Shown piece by piece: positions 38,458 through 50,624 of a DNA stretch of 64,000 nucleotides. Below the pieces are notes generated by a model, which did not search any database, was not told where the DNA came from, and saw only the letters and a list, made by a program, of their open reading frames with translations. Within the stretch, counting starts at the first letter, position 1; every line of letters begins with the position of its first letter. This DNA is from Tetrahymena elliotti 4EA (lineage: Eukaryota > Ciliophora > Oligohymenophorea > Hymenostomatida > Tetrahymenidae), in contig JH720294.1 in the NCBI GenBank assembly GCA_000231825.2, forward strand, positions 505,158 through 569,157, in the 5' to 3' direction. Made by a program: the position numbers and the translations under genes.

Positions 38458-39726
38458 ATTTTGAACACTTGTTTATTGATTTAATTTATTACTAAATTTC
38501 AATTTAATAACAATAATTTTGGCAATTAAATATATTCTATACATTCCTACTTATATTTTACACTATCTCTCTCTATCTAAATTACTTCAAAAAATATATA
38601 TCATTAAAAGACTTTACAGTAGTTAGTTATACAAAAAGTTATTTAACCTCATTTAAATAAGAAAGAAATCTAGTAAACCATCAAATATTTTCTAAACAAA
38701 GTGCGTTCATTTAAATTTTTTTTTGAAGAATGTTAAACAAAAAAATTTTAGTTTTTTTCTTCTAGTATTTTATTGAAAATTTTAAAGAAAATATCAATCA
38801 ATAAGTTAATTTAAATTTCATGCTAAAATGAATCTATAAATTTTACAAAGTAGTTTCTTAAAAGCAAATTTTACAAAAAAAATGAAATTGTGAAAAAAAA
38901 AAATTAAAAAGTACAACATAAAAAATTGAATTGTTATCAAATTTTAAAAATTATTTTAATACTTTAATATTTTCTTTTATTTTTCCTAATAACTGTACTC
39001 AAATGTTTTATCTTTAACTCAGATGATATAGTGAATTGAGATGGAAGAATTTATGAATATTGTTTACTTATTTACATTAATAATCTAATCAGTTTACTAT
39101 TATTTTTTATTTAGCGTAGATTTTTTGATAATTTATTTTTTATGATTTTCTTGATTTTTTTTAAAAAAATTAAATAATTAATTTGAAAAATAGTGATTGA
39201 ATTGAACAATTGAACTACTCTATATCAAGCAGAAGAACCCTATTACAAATAACTCATTTATCTTACACAAAGTGGAACAATTTATCTATTCATCTGTTTT
39301 TTTTAAGAAGATAAATATCATATAATTACTGATTAAGATAATATTCTATTGTTTTAATTAGACAATATTATTTTAACATTTTTTAAAGTATTTAATCAAA
39401 ATAGTTTTATTTAAAGAGAAAAGAGAGTACCATAATTGTAAATAAAAATATCTTGAAAAATTAATATTATATTTAGTAAAGGTATTATATGACACACTCT
39501 TATCTAAATTATTTATTAAACAACATTAAAGGAAAAAATCTGCAAAAATAGTATTAAATCAACTACTTTTAGCATTGCTTGGGAAGATTTATATTTTAAA
39601 AAAAGTAAATTATTTTTGTTTTCTGGGTAAAAATTAAAAAATATTTTTAAAAAGAAGAAAAGAATGAAAAAATTAAAGATGTAGAGGAATTAAAGAATTT
39701 TGATAGGATTTTTATTGACATCCTTA
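38458..39726. other. Intergenic, array copies 7 and 8
   Basis: About 1.27 kb of AT-rich sequence upstream of copy 7 and downstream of copy 8. Several A/T homopolymers are present. No gene or RNA is recognised. Confidence 0.5.
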
Positions 39727-42700
39727 TCAAAGCTTGAAAATGATAATGAAGAACACTGTTTAAAAATGCTCATATATAAGTGGTTATGAATTACAAATAG
39801 GTTTATCGCGTTTGTTATACAGGTATTGCAAAAGTCTTTCTTCACTGTAGAAGAACATAATAACTTAAGTTTTGTTAAAATATTCGTCATCAGAAAATAC
39901 CTTCTCTTTTTGAGATTCTTTTTCGTTCAGTTGTAAAACTATGAGTAATATTTTGAAATAATATAATAATTTGATTAAAGATTTATATTTTTGGTCTTTA
40001 ATTATTGTCTTTTATTCATCACAAACAAAGACAATAATTCTCTATTCAGTTATTAAATAATTTTATTGGTAAATACTTCTTTACTTAATACTAGATTCAT
40101 TCAGTTTTTAAATATTCCTAATCATTTCTTCATTTCTTAATTCAGAAAATTTTTGTTGAACTAAATAATCTTTGTTTTGCATTTTACCATTTAAAATAAT
40201 ATCAATTATTGATTTTCTAACACAAAAATGGAAAGTGTTGTTGAAGTTTTCTGATTTATGTCTTAAAATTCTCTTACGGTTTTACTATTGTTTTGGATAG
40301 TTTATTTGATTCGTTTGAGAAGAAATGCTTTATTTTTTCTAAATAGCTAAGTCATTTTCAGTAAGAAATTTTTAAATTAGAGGCTTTGGAGTTTGATCTT
40401 AAAAATTTAATGGAAAAAAAGACTGATAATTCTCTAATTACTTAAAATTTTAAATTTATTAAGTACTTGAAAAGGTATTTAAATTTAGTTTTTTCATTTG
40501 TTAGTTTTGATTGCTTTTTGGAGTTTAATTTGTATCATCAGTCTAATTTTGATCTATTGATAAGCGTCGATCAAGTAAGTTTTATTCTAATTTTTAACTT
40601 GAGTTTATTCTGATAGGGTTTCTGCCCAAAGATTGAGCTAAACAATACTTGCCCAGTGGAGATTAAACAAGAGTTTTATTTTTTAATGCTAACTCATCAC
40701 TTGTTTCTAATCTCTAATTTTCAAATATGCTTAACCTATGTAGATTTTTTTAATAGTTTAAAATTTTTGGAGAGCAGAAATTTGAATTTAAATTAGAATG
40801 ATTTAAGCCATCTGAAGTAAATCTAGATTATTTTATTAAAATATGGTATAAGCTTCCATTTTATGAGTTATTTCCTTATTCAATTTGCTATTAAGCTTAA
40901 CTAACTTCATTCTAACTCTCAGAAATTGACTGAGATATTTCGCTGATTTCACTTCTATTTTATTAAGTTTCTGTTATAAAATTTATATCCATACTTTCAT
41001 TCTCTATCGGGTTTTTGGTAACCATGATTGTACTTTTTTTTATTTAATTAGATCTCTACTTGAAAACTTAACTCTTAATTGAAGAATTCCTTGAGCTCAA
41101 TCTCTTAAAACACTTGAAAATTTTTGAAAAAACTGAATTATTTTATTAACTTTGGAGGAGATTTTAAATTCTTGAAGAAATTAAACTGCTACCCTTTCTA
41201 CAACTTCTTCTTTAAAAATTTTTTTAAGAATTTTCATTTTTGTAGATTTCTCTGTACATTTATTTAAGATGAAACTTTATTAAATGAGAGCTTGATTTAA
41301 TTTAACTTATCTTGATTAAAGGTACTTGAAGGGATACAGGAAGAAAAGAGTTATTTATAATTAATCCAAATTTATCATTTTTATTATTCAGCAACTCATC
41401 AAGAATATCTTTGCAAAATAAATAAGTTCTTTTTTAGTTTGATGATTTTTAAGAAGCAGATATGAGAGCTATTTTAAAAGAAAGATTTATATTAAAAGAT
41501 TAATGAAATTCTTTTAAATCATGGCTATCAATTTTAGATATTTCAAATACATATGTCAACTTTTCTATCAGCTAAGACCTTAGATGGGAAGTATAAAATT
41601 AAGAACATTCTAAATTTTTAGTAAGCAATTCAGCTGCTTTGAAGTAATTCTATTTAGAAATTAGTAGATCTGCCTCTACTAAAACAAGTTAAGTTCTTAA
41701 AATATCAGGGAAGAATTCAAATTTTATCATCTTTTCATCATCTACATATCTTTTTACTTTGTAAATCTTTTCAGAAGCAGGTAGATTGTTTTATATTGCT
41801 TATTAATTTTAGTTAGCATTGTTATTATTATTATTATTATTCTATGCTGCTTCTTATAAAATAGGATTAATATTATTGTTAATATTATTATTATCATTTG
41901 GAGTAAAATTTATTTACTGGTTTTATTAAGTATACATTTACCTTGTTAAATGTATAGGCATATCTAAATTTCTAATGATTGGCTTATGATTAATATCCAA
42001 AGAGGAATTTTAAGAATTGTAAACGAAACTTTTTTGTAAATCACCTACTTAGTTTATTTCCTTATGGCTAAGATTAAGTTTTATTTAATTGTTATTTTCA
42101 CCAAATCCATTATTATTCTCAATAATATTTATTGAAGTTTATCTATTTAATTAATCACTATTAATTTAGTTTGTTACTGCATAGCCAGTATTTATATTTA
42201 GAGGATTTAAATATGTTTAAGAATCTTACTATTAGTATTAATTATGATTCAAATAAGTATTACTATTTATATTAGAGGTAGCTGCTTCAAGCATTATTTT
42301 CTAGATTGAAGGGATCCTATTTACATTTATAAATTAATTAAATATAAGTTTTCTAAGATGAAAGCAATTATTTACATGAGGTTAGATTACATTTTTGTTT
42401 CTTTGTCTTCAACTTCAATCTTTATTTTTTGAAAATAAAATAATAAGAAAATAATTATTGATTGACTTTGATTTTACTTCAGATATTCTCAAATAAGATT
42501 TAGAGTAATTAGGGTAAGCTAGTGCGTGATCTTGATGGCCATCATTTGAAGGCATTCTGCTTAGTCTTCGTGTTTCATTCATTGGAGAAAATATACTTTG
42601 ATTAGTCTCTCTAACTTAAAGTTAATTTTTTGATTTATTTAACATCCAATCTATCTCTCTTCTATCAATAGAACCTTATTTTTATAGGGTTACTCTTTTT

Positions 42701-45700
42701 CTAAGATTTCCTTTTTTAGTTAAAAAAGTATTGCTTTTTTATCTCATATTTTATTTTATTTAATTCACTTCATCTGTGAATGAAGTAGCTTTATTTTAAG
42801 GTGATGCATGTTTAGGAGTATTTAATCTTTAACTTGACTAGTACTAGATTTTAATTTATCCTTTTAAATTCAGTGTACTCTTTGCTTAGGGAGTATTCAA
42901 TTTTTGTGAAGGGGAATTATCAACAATAGTCGATCCTAAACCAACAGCTGTCAACAGACTTTATTATGTTTCTAAAAAAAGTTATTTGCATTATTTAATT
43001 AGTTTTTTTGCTTCTGTGTATTAATTTAAATCTAATTTAACTTAGGCTCTTGTTAGTAGAATCTGCAGAGTTCTAGAATTCGACTTTTAAAGGTGCTATT
43101 CGATTATCAGAAGCTCCAAAAGAAGTTCATCAACTTCATTAAGAAAGCTAGAATTAAGAGAAGAGGTTTCATTTTAATGACTTAAGTGCAAAGATGAAAG
43201 AGTATATTTAGTTATAGATTAGCTCCTTATAAGTAATATTAAAGTATTTATATAATTAAACTTTCTATTAAATAGTTTCTAATAAAAATATTAAAGTTCT
43301 TATTTTTCATTTTCAGTATTTGTGTCTGTTTCTTCATTTTGATTACCTTTTATTTCTTTATTCACAAAGTTGTTTTATTTTCTATTTATTAATTTCCTTT
43401 GCTTATTTAAATTATCAAAGATAGATACTTATCTAATAAGGGTTCTCCTTGGTGAAGGTGAAGATGTAGGAGATTAAATGCTTTCTTGTTGCTCATTTTT
43501 TTCTTAGTAAAAATCAAGCTCATATTAAGCTTAAATTATTGAAATAGAGAAATGCTACAAAGCCTCTAAAAACCTTCCTTAATTCATATGAATACAAGCT
43601 ATATTATTATGACAAACTCCTAGAGCACTGTAATTACCAAATTTTTCAAAATACTCTAATTAATCTATGAGTTTCATTAAAGAGTTGCACTGGTTTTCAT
43701 CAGATAACTAAAGCAGTTTATTATTTGTAGCATTAAGAGTTTTAAATAGTCCTTTAAAGCTAGAATAAAGTAATTCTGTATCTTTACTCATGAAATACAG
43801 TTCTGAGTTTTCACCATCGATTAAATCAATAATTTCTTCATCCAAAGTATCTAAATTATTATTAGTATTGTTTAGAAATTTAAAGAGTTTTTTCAGCACT
43901 TTAGTTAAATGAATAATTGGAATATCAAACTTATTTTTCAATCTAAATGAGAAAGCAACTAACACAATCATTGCTAAAAAAAATAAAATAGACAAAGATA
44001 TTGTAGAGTAAAGAATGTAATCATAAACAGTTTTAAATTTACTTTCAATTTTTTCTTTCATTATATTTTCATCATATACTTAAATAAATATCATACACTC
44101 ATATTATTGAAGTTATGTTTTATTGGAAGGTTTCATGCTGTATAAATTTAAATAATTGATTATTGCAGTAAGCGGTTTATCATTTTAATCTTTGAATTTG
44201 TAAATATATTAGTCAGGTAAGTCATCAAATGAAATATCACCTCTTAATTATGATTATTAAGAGGAATTATCCTGTAAAACTTAATTCTAAATAGCATAAC
44301 TTAAATCAGATGCGATTGAAGCATTATATTTAGATTTTAGGAAATCTTCTAGTTTTAAATTTGATTTATTATATTAAATATCTGAGTGATACACAATACT
44401 CATTTCACTCGGATCAATCATCAAATAATATTACATTGATTTACCCATATTTTCGCCCAGTAAATCAAAATTCAATGCTTGATAAAGAGTACATAAAACC
44501 AATTTATTCTTCCTTATACCTGATTGTTAGCAAATTAAGCCAAAATTTGAGTGATTTGCAACTTAACTAATAGGTGATATATATTATTAAGATATGGGCA
44601 TTTCTGTTATCATTGAATTCTTATAAAAATTTTATTTTCTAACATCTTAAAAAAAGTAATTTTGTTATAAATATTTCAAAAACTCTTTAATTTCCATCTG
44701 ACTTAGAGAAAAGCCTGTTGAGTAGGTCATGCCATCATAATCAAAACCCAAGAAAGTTCTTTTTATATTTAATTTGTTAATAATATTATTTTAGCTGAAT
44801 TAAATATTGTTTGCATATTTAACAGCTTTAATAAATGGATCTAAAATACTAGAAATATAAATTTATTATCTTTCAAACAAATCCAATTTTTCGATGTCAG
44901 TAGTATCTTTTTAAATCCTATTTATAGAAATTTAATAATAAATTAATTTTAAAACTTTAAATAACTTTTTCATAAATGCTAAGTAAATAGTTGTAATTAA
45001 ATATCTAATTATTTGAAAAAGACATAAATATTTAACTTATATAAATTTATCTTTATTTTAATTGGTAGAAATATCTTATACTGATAATTATCATATTTTT
45101 CAGCCCCAAATCAAATGGCTAATAAGATTAATATGTTCAAAAAAAAATCAAATTTAAGGTCATATTAAAAAAAGGGGAAGAGGATTATTAATTTTTGAGA
45201 ATATGCAGCATAAATATATTTGTAAAAATCAGAATTTTTTAAAATTATAAAAAATGAAATATCTAAAACCAAATTTATTTAATAGCACGATAATGGTTCA
45301 ATTTTTCTATGGAAATTACATATTTTAGAATAATTTTAGCATTTTAATGATATCTCAAAAAATTAAATTAGTTAATTTAAGAAAGATTTAATGGTGGAAT
45401 CACCTCTAAAATATGATTATCATATCTTTAAACATAAAAACAATCATTTCTTAATTTTTTCCAAAAATATATTTTTGGTATTAATTTTTGTATTTTTTAA
45501 TTAAGTTAATAAATATTTACCAAACTGTTGTGAGAAAATTGTTCTTTTATAATAAGCTTAGCAACTGCTTTTAGCTTTAATCGTTATTAAACCCAAGCTC
45601 AAGGTTCATTACTGCAGGGATGTAATTTGGATTTATTTAAATCTATCCGCTTGCTATTTTGTTATTTATTAAATTCGCAACATTCACGCTACTTGAAATT

Positions 45701-45924
45701 TCCTAAAATGACTATTTAATTTCTATTGAAACGCCATTGTGTATAGAAGTTTGTTATTGCTATTCAAACTTTAGCATGTTGTCTTTAATTTCTCGAAGTG
45801 ACATTTCTGCCTAATTCATAAATATCCAGAAACCTAGAAATGTTTATATAATTAGTAGGATATTTGGTATTATAATGCCTAGTTATATTTAATATCCTAC
45901 ACATTTTTTTGCTTTGTGTTTCAT
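39727..45924 (-). CDS. Cache-TM-TPR-vWA-like receptor protein, longest member, extended C-terminus (array copy 8)
   Basis: Exon 1 is 45924-45521 (MKHKAKKCVGYQIQLGIIIP, then a membrane segment LLIIQTFLGFWIF). A 603-nt phase-2 intron at Trp precedes exon 2, 44917-39727; the total is 1865 codons with stop. The Cache region is degenerate at the YDPRCR site (FFQDVRKQNFYKN). The second membrane segment (LSILFFLAMIVLVAFSF) near residue 447 is followed by a HAMP-like FDIPIIHLTKVLKKLF. The TPR-like repeat ALGVCHNNIACIHMNQGRF lies near 574. The long linker has Asn runs and the charged QSPTSSPSPRRTLIRQ stretch. The vWA-like domain near 1284 has IALISASQKSS in place of DxSxS, then DKFGLIINN. Where all siblings stop after HF/NF/HY, this copy reads YEHF-TAA; TAA is Gln here, so ten more residues (QTVFFIIIFKL) follow before TGA. 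Confidence 0.87.
41821..41898. repeat. (TTA)n tracts encoding Asn runs in array copy 8
   Basis: Two clusters of TTA/ATT triplets lie in the linker between the TPR and the vWA-like domain. On the minus strand they read as AAT repeats, giving poly-Asn. Such runs are common in disordered parts of ciliate proteins. Confidence 0.75.
44918..45520 (-). other. Long intron of array copy 8
   Basis: The shared intron, here 603 nt, runs from GTAAATATT to ...TATAAATAG. It is AT-rich with no nested gene seen. Confidence 0.75.
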
Positions 45925-47390
45925 CAAATAATATTTAGATTAACTTTTTTTACCTCAAATTTAAATGAATTTTTTGAATGCTGAAAGTTTTTATCAAATT
46001 ATCAATCTTTGTTTTTATAGTTATAGATTTCTAATTTTTAATTGATTTCTTTCGCTGTTTTTTTTTATATCATCAAACTATGCAATTGCTGCAAATTTAA
46101 ATAATTGATTTATGGTAAATAATGATACTAAAACTTTAAATATTACTAATTTCCATTGACTTCAAAAGTAATATCTATTTTAAGATTTTTATCAGTTAGA
46201 AACTCAAAAATTAAAATATATGAGTCATTAAGTTTGAATTGCTTTTTCTCTTTTTTTCAAACATAAAATATTTTAGTAAGCTACTTTAAATTTTATTGCT
46301 CTTAAATTTAAATCAAATTAATTAATTTTTCTAAATCATACTCACTTCATAAATTATATTTATCAGCTAGTTTTGTCAATATTGGATGAGGAATCTATTC
46401 TTTGATATATCTTAATAACATATCTAATTTCTTCTTTTTGTATTCAAGCTTAGAAAAGTATTTCAGTTTTGATAAAAACAAATTTTTAATTTCTATTAAA
46501 TTATTACCTCATGAAATAAAAAGGTTAATCATATTTTGCGTAGATATTACATTAAAGTATATTGTAAGGTCATACAAGAAGTCTTTGATAGCTACAATAA
46601 ATAATACCATTTTTTTAAGTAATCTATTTATTTATTAAAAAATTAAAGCTCAATTAATATTATTTTAATTTAATTTACTAGAAATCTATTATATGGTATG
46701 AAAGAAATATTTGCAAAAGGCAAAAATGTACGTAATAAGGCTAAAATGTTAAAATAGAATACTTCAAAAATAATAGAAGTGAGAAAACTACCAAAAATAT
46801 ATAATTCTTATTATATAAATATATTGGTTACAAAACTTAATAATTACTAATAAATGTAAATATTTATGCCTTTTTAAGTTGAATAAATATTTGATATTAC
46901 TTTTTAAACTAAATTTAAGTATGAACTACTTTCTGATTAATAAACTTTCAGTATTTATCATTTCATTAACTTTCTCGTTTATTAATTAGTGTAATAAAAC
47001 AATAGAAAGTGTTTATTTAAATATATAGGGGTATTGCTTAATTTAATGAAAAAATTAAATTTTGTTCATGTAAATATTTTTAGTTTTTAACTGAATTATT
47101 ATTCTATTTTAATAAAATATTATAATTCATAAAGGTTAGAAAATTTAGGGTATTGAAGTAAGTATTAAAAAAGTAAAATTTTTTAGATACTCTTCTATTT
47201 TCTACTGAGATAATAATTATAATTTAAGGGAGTAATAAAAAGGAAATTGATAAATCTTTATTATAAGATTACAGAAATTTATACATAGAAGAAAACATAA
47301 AAAAGTGCAAGATTAATTTATTTTACCTTAAATTAAATTATTTTTTTTTTGAAATTTATAATATTAATTATTTGTGAAGATTTTGTTTTT
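45925..47390. other. Intergenic between receptor array and NOB1
   Basis: About 1.47 kb marks the right end of the array. Short open frames occur on both strands (for example minus 46050-46310), but none has good composition, a start context or a family match. One minus-strand stretch (LLKYFMFEKKRK...MTHIFQF) weakly echoes the C-terminal block of the receptor family and could be a relic; this is not strong enough to call. Confidence 0.45.
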
Positions 47391-49444
47391 TCACTTTCTT
47401 TTATGTCTTTTCATTTGAGATACGTTATTGGGATTTAATCTACCATATCCGAATTCTAAATTATGGCTGTGATGTTACTTGTGCTTGACATCATCTAAAG
47501 TAAAACCATTTTCAAATTCTAACATATTTCTACTAAATTCTTTTTCTTATTACTTTTAAGCAATCTTGCTCTATGTTAATTTACTACCCTTTAATAAATC
47601 ATCTTCTCTTAAAACAATATTATTTGCTTACTTTCCAATTTGAGGCTTAGGGATAGAGTACTATTTATATTAATTAGTATTTTAGCCAGTAAAATAAACT
47701 TGTAAATAAAAAATAAATCATAAATCTAAAATATTTACAATAAAGCCAGCAGTATTTAATTTAAATCCTTTCTTTCTGTATAACTTAATTGTACCATCAG
47801 CTTCAAAACTGCAAGAAACCTTGAGCAAAGTGGGATTTTTACACTTAGGACAGAATTTCTTTGTCATTTCCTTGCATAAATGTTAGCAACCAAAACATTC
47901 TAAAATAAAACGCTTAGCTCTAGTAATTAACATACCATCAATAGAAACTAAAGGAATACCCATTTATAAAGCAACATTCTTTTTTAAATTAAATGAAAAA
48001 AATTAAAATGATTTTGAGATTAGAACAAAAACTAAAAAATAATAAAAATTGAATATTTGAATGAATCTATGAATTAATTTAGTTAATTAAATTTGTTTTT
48101 TTGATTATTTTAGCCAAAACTAAAAATAAGATGGATTTAATTGATTCATTGCTTTCAAATATTCATAACGATAAAATGAATTTTTATGATTTTAAAACAA
48201 CTTGTGTTAAAAATTATCCTAATTATTTTAATAAAGAATTTTAAGTTTACTTGCATGGCAAAATCAGCGGTTAAAATAGAAACACCAATTTAGTTTGCAT
48301 TGTTGTCGAGCTTCATATTACCTTAATCTTTGTAAAGATGAATATTTTCAGTGTTAATCCAACCTTCACCATCATCTTCATCATCGCTTTCTTCATCTTT
48401 TTACTTGCTTGGTTTTTCACTTTTTTATTCTTAAACAGCTTCCTTATTTTATTCACCTTCAACATTTTCTTAAACTTCTTACGTTTATTATTTCTTTTCT
48501 TCACTAACTTTAGGAGCTACGTAATTCCAACCAGTTCCAAATTCATTCTTAGGTTTACTTTATACTTTCTTCTTTTCTTTGACTGGTACGACGTTCCAAC
48601 CATCATCTTCTTGTTCTTCTTTTTTTTCTTTATCATCTTCTTCATTGTCGTTTTCTTCACCTTCATCACTTTATTCTTTTTAGGTATCTTACTTCTTTTC
48701 TTAACTATTTCAAAATAAAATAGAATTAGTTTAAAATTTTTTCATGTTGAAATAATTTGATGTTAAAATAAAAATATTTTTGCTTTCTAAAATCAATTTT
48801 TTATTTGCTGATTTCATAGAAATGCAAAAAATGATTCTTATTATCATAAAGGCAAAATTAAAATTTCTTCTACTTTTGATTTTGCTACTATTCTTCTAAA
48901 GTAAGAGATTCTAAGCCGTCTTGAATATTTTTTTAGGCAAAAGCTTCCTTGATCTCTGGGGGTTCTTTTCTCAATAAGTCAGCTGATTTATTTTCTTCAG
49001 CAAAAGTATAGCAGAGAGCAATAACATTAATATCAACAGAACTCAAACTTGCGATATCACCAGTAGTAGTGGCGAATTTTCTGACTGCAGCTACTGCAGT
49101 TTTTGATGGGTCTTTAACCTAAATTTCAAACGGAAGAGCCAAGAATTTTTCTCTTGCCTTCTTATCACGAATTTCAAATTTAACTTCTTAAGTTGTGTAT
49201 AAATCGTATTTATTGTAAAGAGATTACAAATCCAAGCATTTGATAAAAGCATTAGTATCAAGTACTAAAACAGGCTTTTTGTTAGAGTCTTAGTTATCCT
49301 ATTATAAAGCAAATAAGAATGTAAATAAAAGATTGATATGTATGGCAAAATCTTGTAGAATTTGAATTTATTATAAAATATTCATACCTAATCAGAACCT
49401 GAATTTCCGTTTCTTTAGTCAGCTATAATATCTTCGTCCCACAT
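47391..49444 (-). CDS. NOB1: NOB1, 20S pre-rRNA site-D endonuclease (PIN domain, zinc ribbon)
   Basis: Nob1 cuts 20S pre-rRNA at site D to make the 3' end of 18S rRNA in late cytoplasmic pre-40S particles. Five exons: 49444-49388, 49298-48874, 48704-48251, 47978-47739 and 47660-47391, summing to 482 codons with stop. The PIN domain begins at about residue 25 with VLVLDTNAFIKCLDL (catalytic Asp), then TTQEVKFEIRDKKAR and LSSVDINVIALCYTF (second acidic cluster). Exon 3 is a long acidic Glu/Lys-rich insert followed by DDEDDGEGWINTENI and LTADFAMQ, the classical bridge to the zinc ribbon. The ribbon has CFGCQHLC...FCPKCKNPTLLKVSC, with four Cys for zinc, then YRKKGFKLN and YSIPKPQIG. The C-terminus GYGRLNPNNVSQMKRHKRK matches the family. 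The protein is complete and no key residue is missing. It runs divergently from the neighbouring plus-strand gene. Confidence 0.95.
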
Positions 49445-50624
49445 GTTATAATTTACTTATTCTAATTTATTAATTTGTACCTAACTTTTTGATAGATTGA
49501 TTTTACTAATTATTTTTTAATTAATTGATTTTTTGATAATAATTATTACACTAATATGTATTAACATTATACCAAGCAAAAATTAATTAAGATTTCTAAA
49601 AAATCAAATGATTGAATTTAATTTTAGGAAAGATTTTTAACTCCAATTAAATCTGTTATCTATACAATATTAATAACAATTCTGTATTCATAATATTTCT
49701 TTTAAATTCTTAAAGCTTAGTAAATTTTTTCAAATTGCTTTGGATGCTTTATCAAAAAATTTTTACATTTTTAATTTGTTTTTTTATGTTTGTTTATTTC
49801 ATTTAATAAGAAGTATTTCATAAATCTATGATTAACAAATTATCTAAATTATTATTTATTTTTTAGTTAAGATTTATATAATTATTAATAAAATATTGTA
49901 AAATTTAAATAATATTTTAGAAATTGATTATTTAAGTAGGTATATTGACAAAGATTAATACTAATCTTTATATTTAGTTTACTTAAAGGAAGGAATTAAA
50001 AAAATTTGGGTGTTTTATACACCTGAAAACTTTGATTAAGATATACTTGTTATCATAAAATTATTTTTTTTAAAGCTTTGAAAAATGTTTATATTTATTT
50101 ATCAAAATTTTAGATTTAAAGTTTAATATTTTTTGACAAAATATGACTAAAAATATTATGTTTTGCTACTCTTTTAATCTAAGTAAAAAAAAACTAAAAT
50201 TATTTAATAATTATCATAATAAAAGTAGTTTTAATTATTTATAACACAAGTTAATTCTTTAATTGTTCTTGAATAGATACTAATTTTTATATTTGGATAA
50301 ATTTAAGATTAAAAATATATCATCTATTTATTTCTTGATTCAATATTAATTTTAAAAATTATTTTTTTGGGTTAGGTTTTAATAAATTTATTAAGTTTGA
50401 TGTTATATAAAATGGTTGATTTTTTTTTAAATCATTTATTTAGCAAACAAAATTGTAATCGTTTAAAACGTAAAATGCGCCAAATTATTGAAAATTTATT
50501 TAATATTCTGAAAATTTGAATTTAGCTAAATTTTTATCTTAGATTGATTATTAATTATATTTAGTAAATCAATAAATTATTATCATAAATATTATTAAAA
50601 AGATACGCTTGCTAAATTTTACAT
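49445..50624. promoter_or_regulatory. Divergent intergenic region, probable promoters of NOB1 and the DDT/WHIM gene
   Basis: About 1.18 kb of extremely AT-rich sequence lies between two start codons facing away from each other. Promoter function is inferred from geometry only; no defined element was recognised and no other coding frame is convincing. Confidence 0.4.

Noticed and set aside
39690..39890. Minus-strand frame of 66 residues
   Set aside because: It is a shifted frame over the conserved C-terminal block of copy 8, whose true frame reads NKTQVIMFFYSEERLLQYL.
46140..46320. Minus-strand echo of the receptor C-terminus (LLKYFMFEKKRK...MTHIFQF)
   Set aside because: The match is short, the upstream frame closes with TGA, and no other part of the family is present nearby.
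46402..46638. Plus-strand frame of 78 residues
   Set aside because: It is isolated, Ile/Phe/Leu/Asn-rich and lacks similarity; typical of a chance frame in AT-rich DNA.
47661..47738. Alternative shorter NOB1 intron ending at TTTACAAG
   Set aside because: It leaves the next exon in the wrong phase. The acceptor at 47661 restores the conserved YSIPKP motif.
48313..48504. Minus-strand Lys-rich frame of 63 residues
   Set aside because: It is a shifted frame of NOB1 exon 3.
48338..48718. Plus-strand open frame of 126 residues, Phe/Leu-rich
   Set aside because: It is the antisense shadow of the acidic Glu/Lys-rich exon 3 of NOB1; hydrophobic runs arise from reversed GAA/AAG codons.
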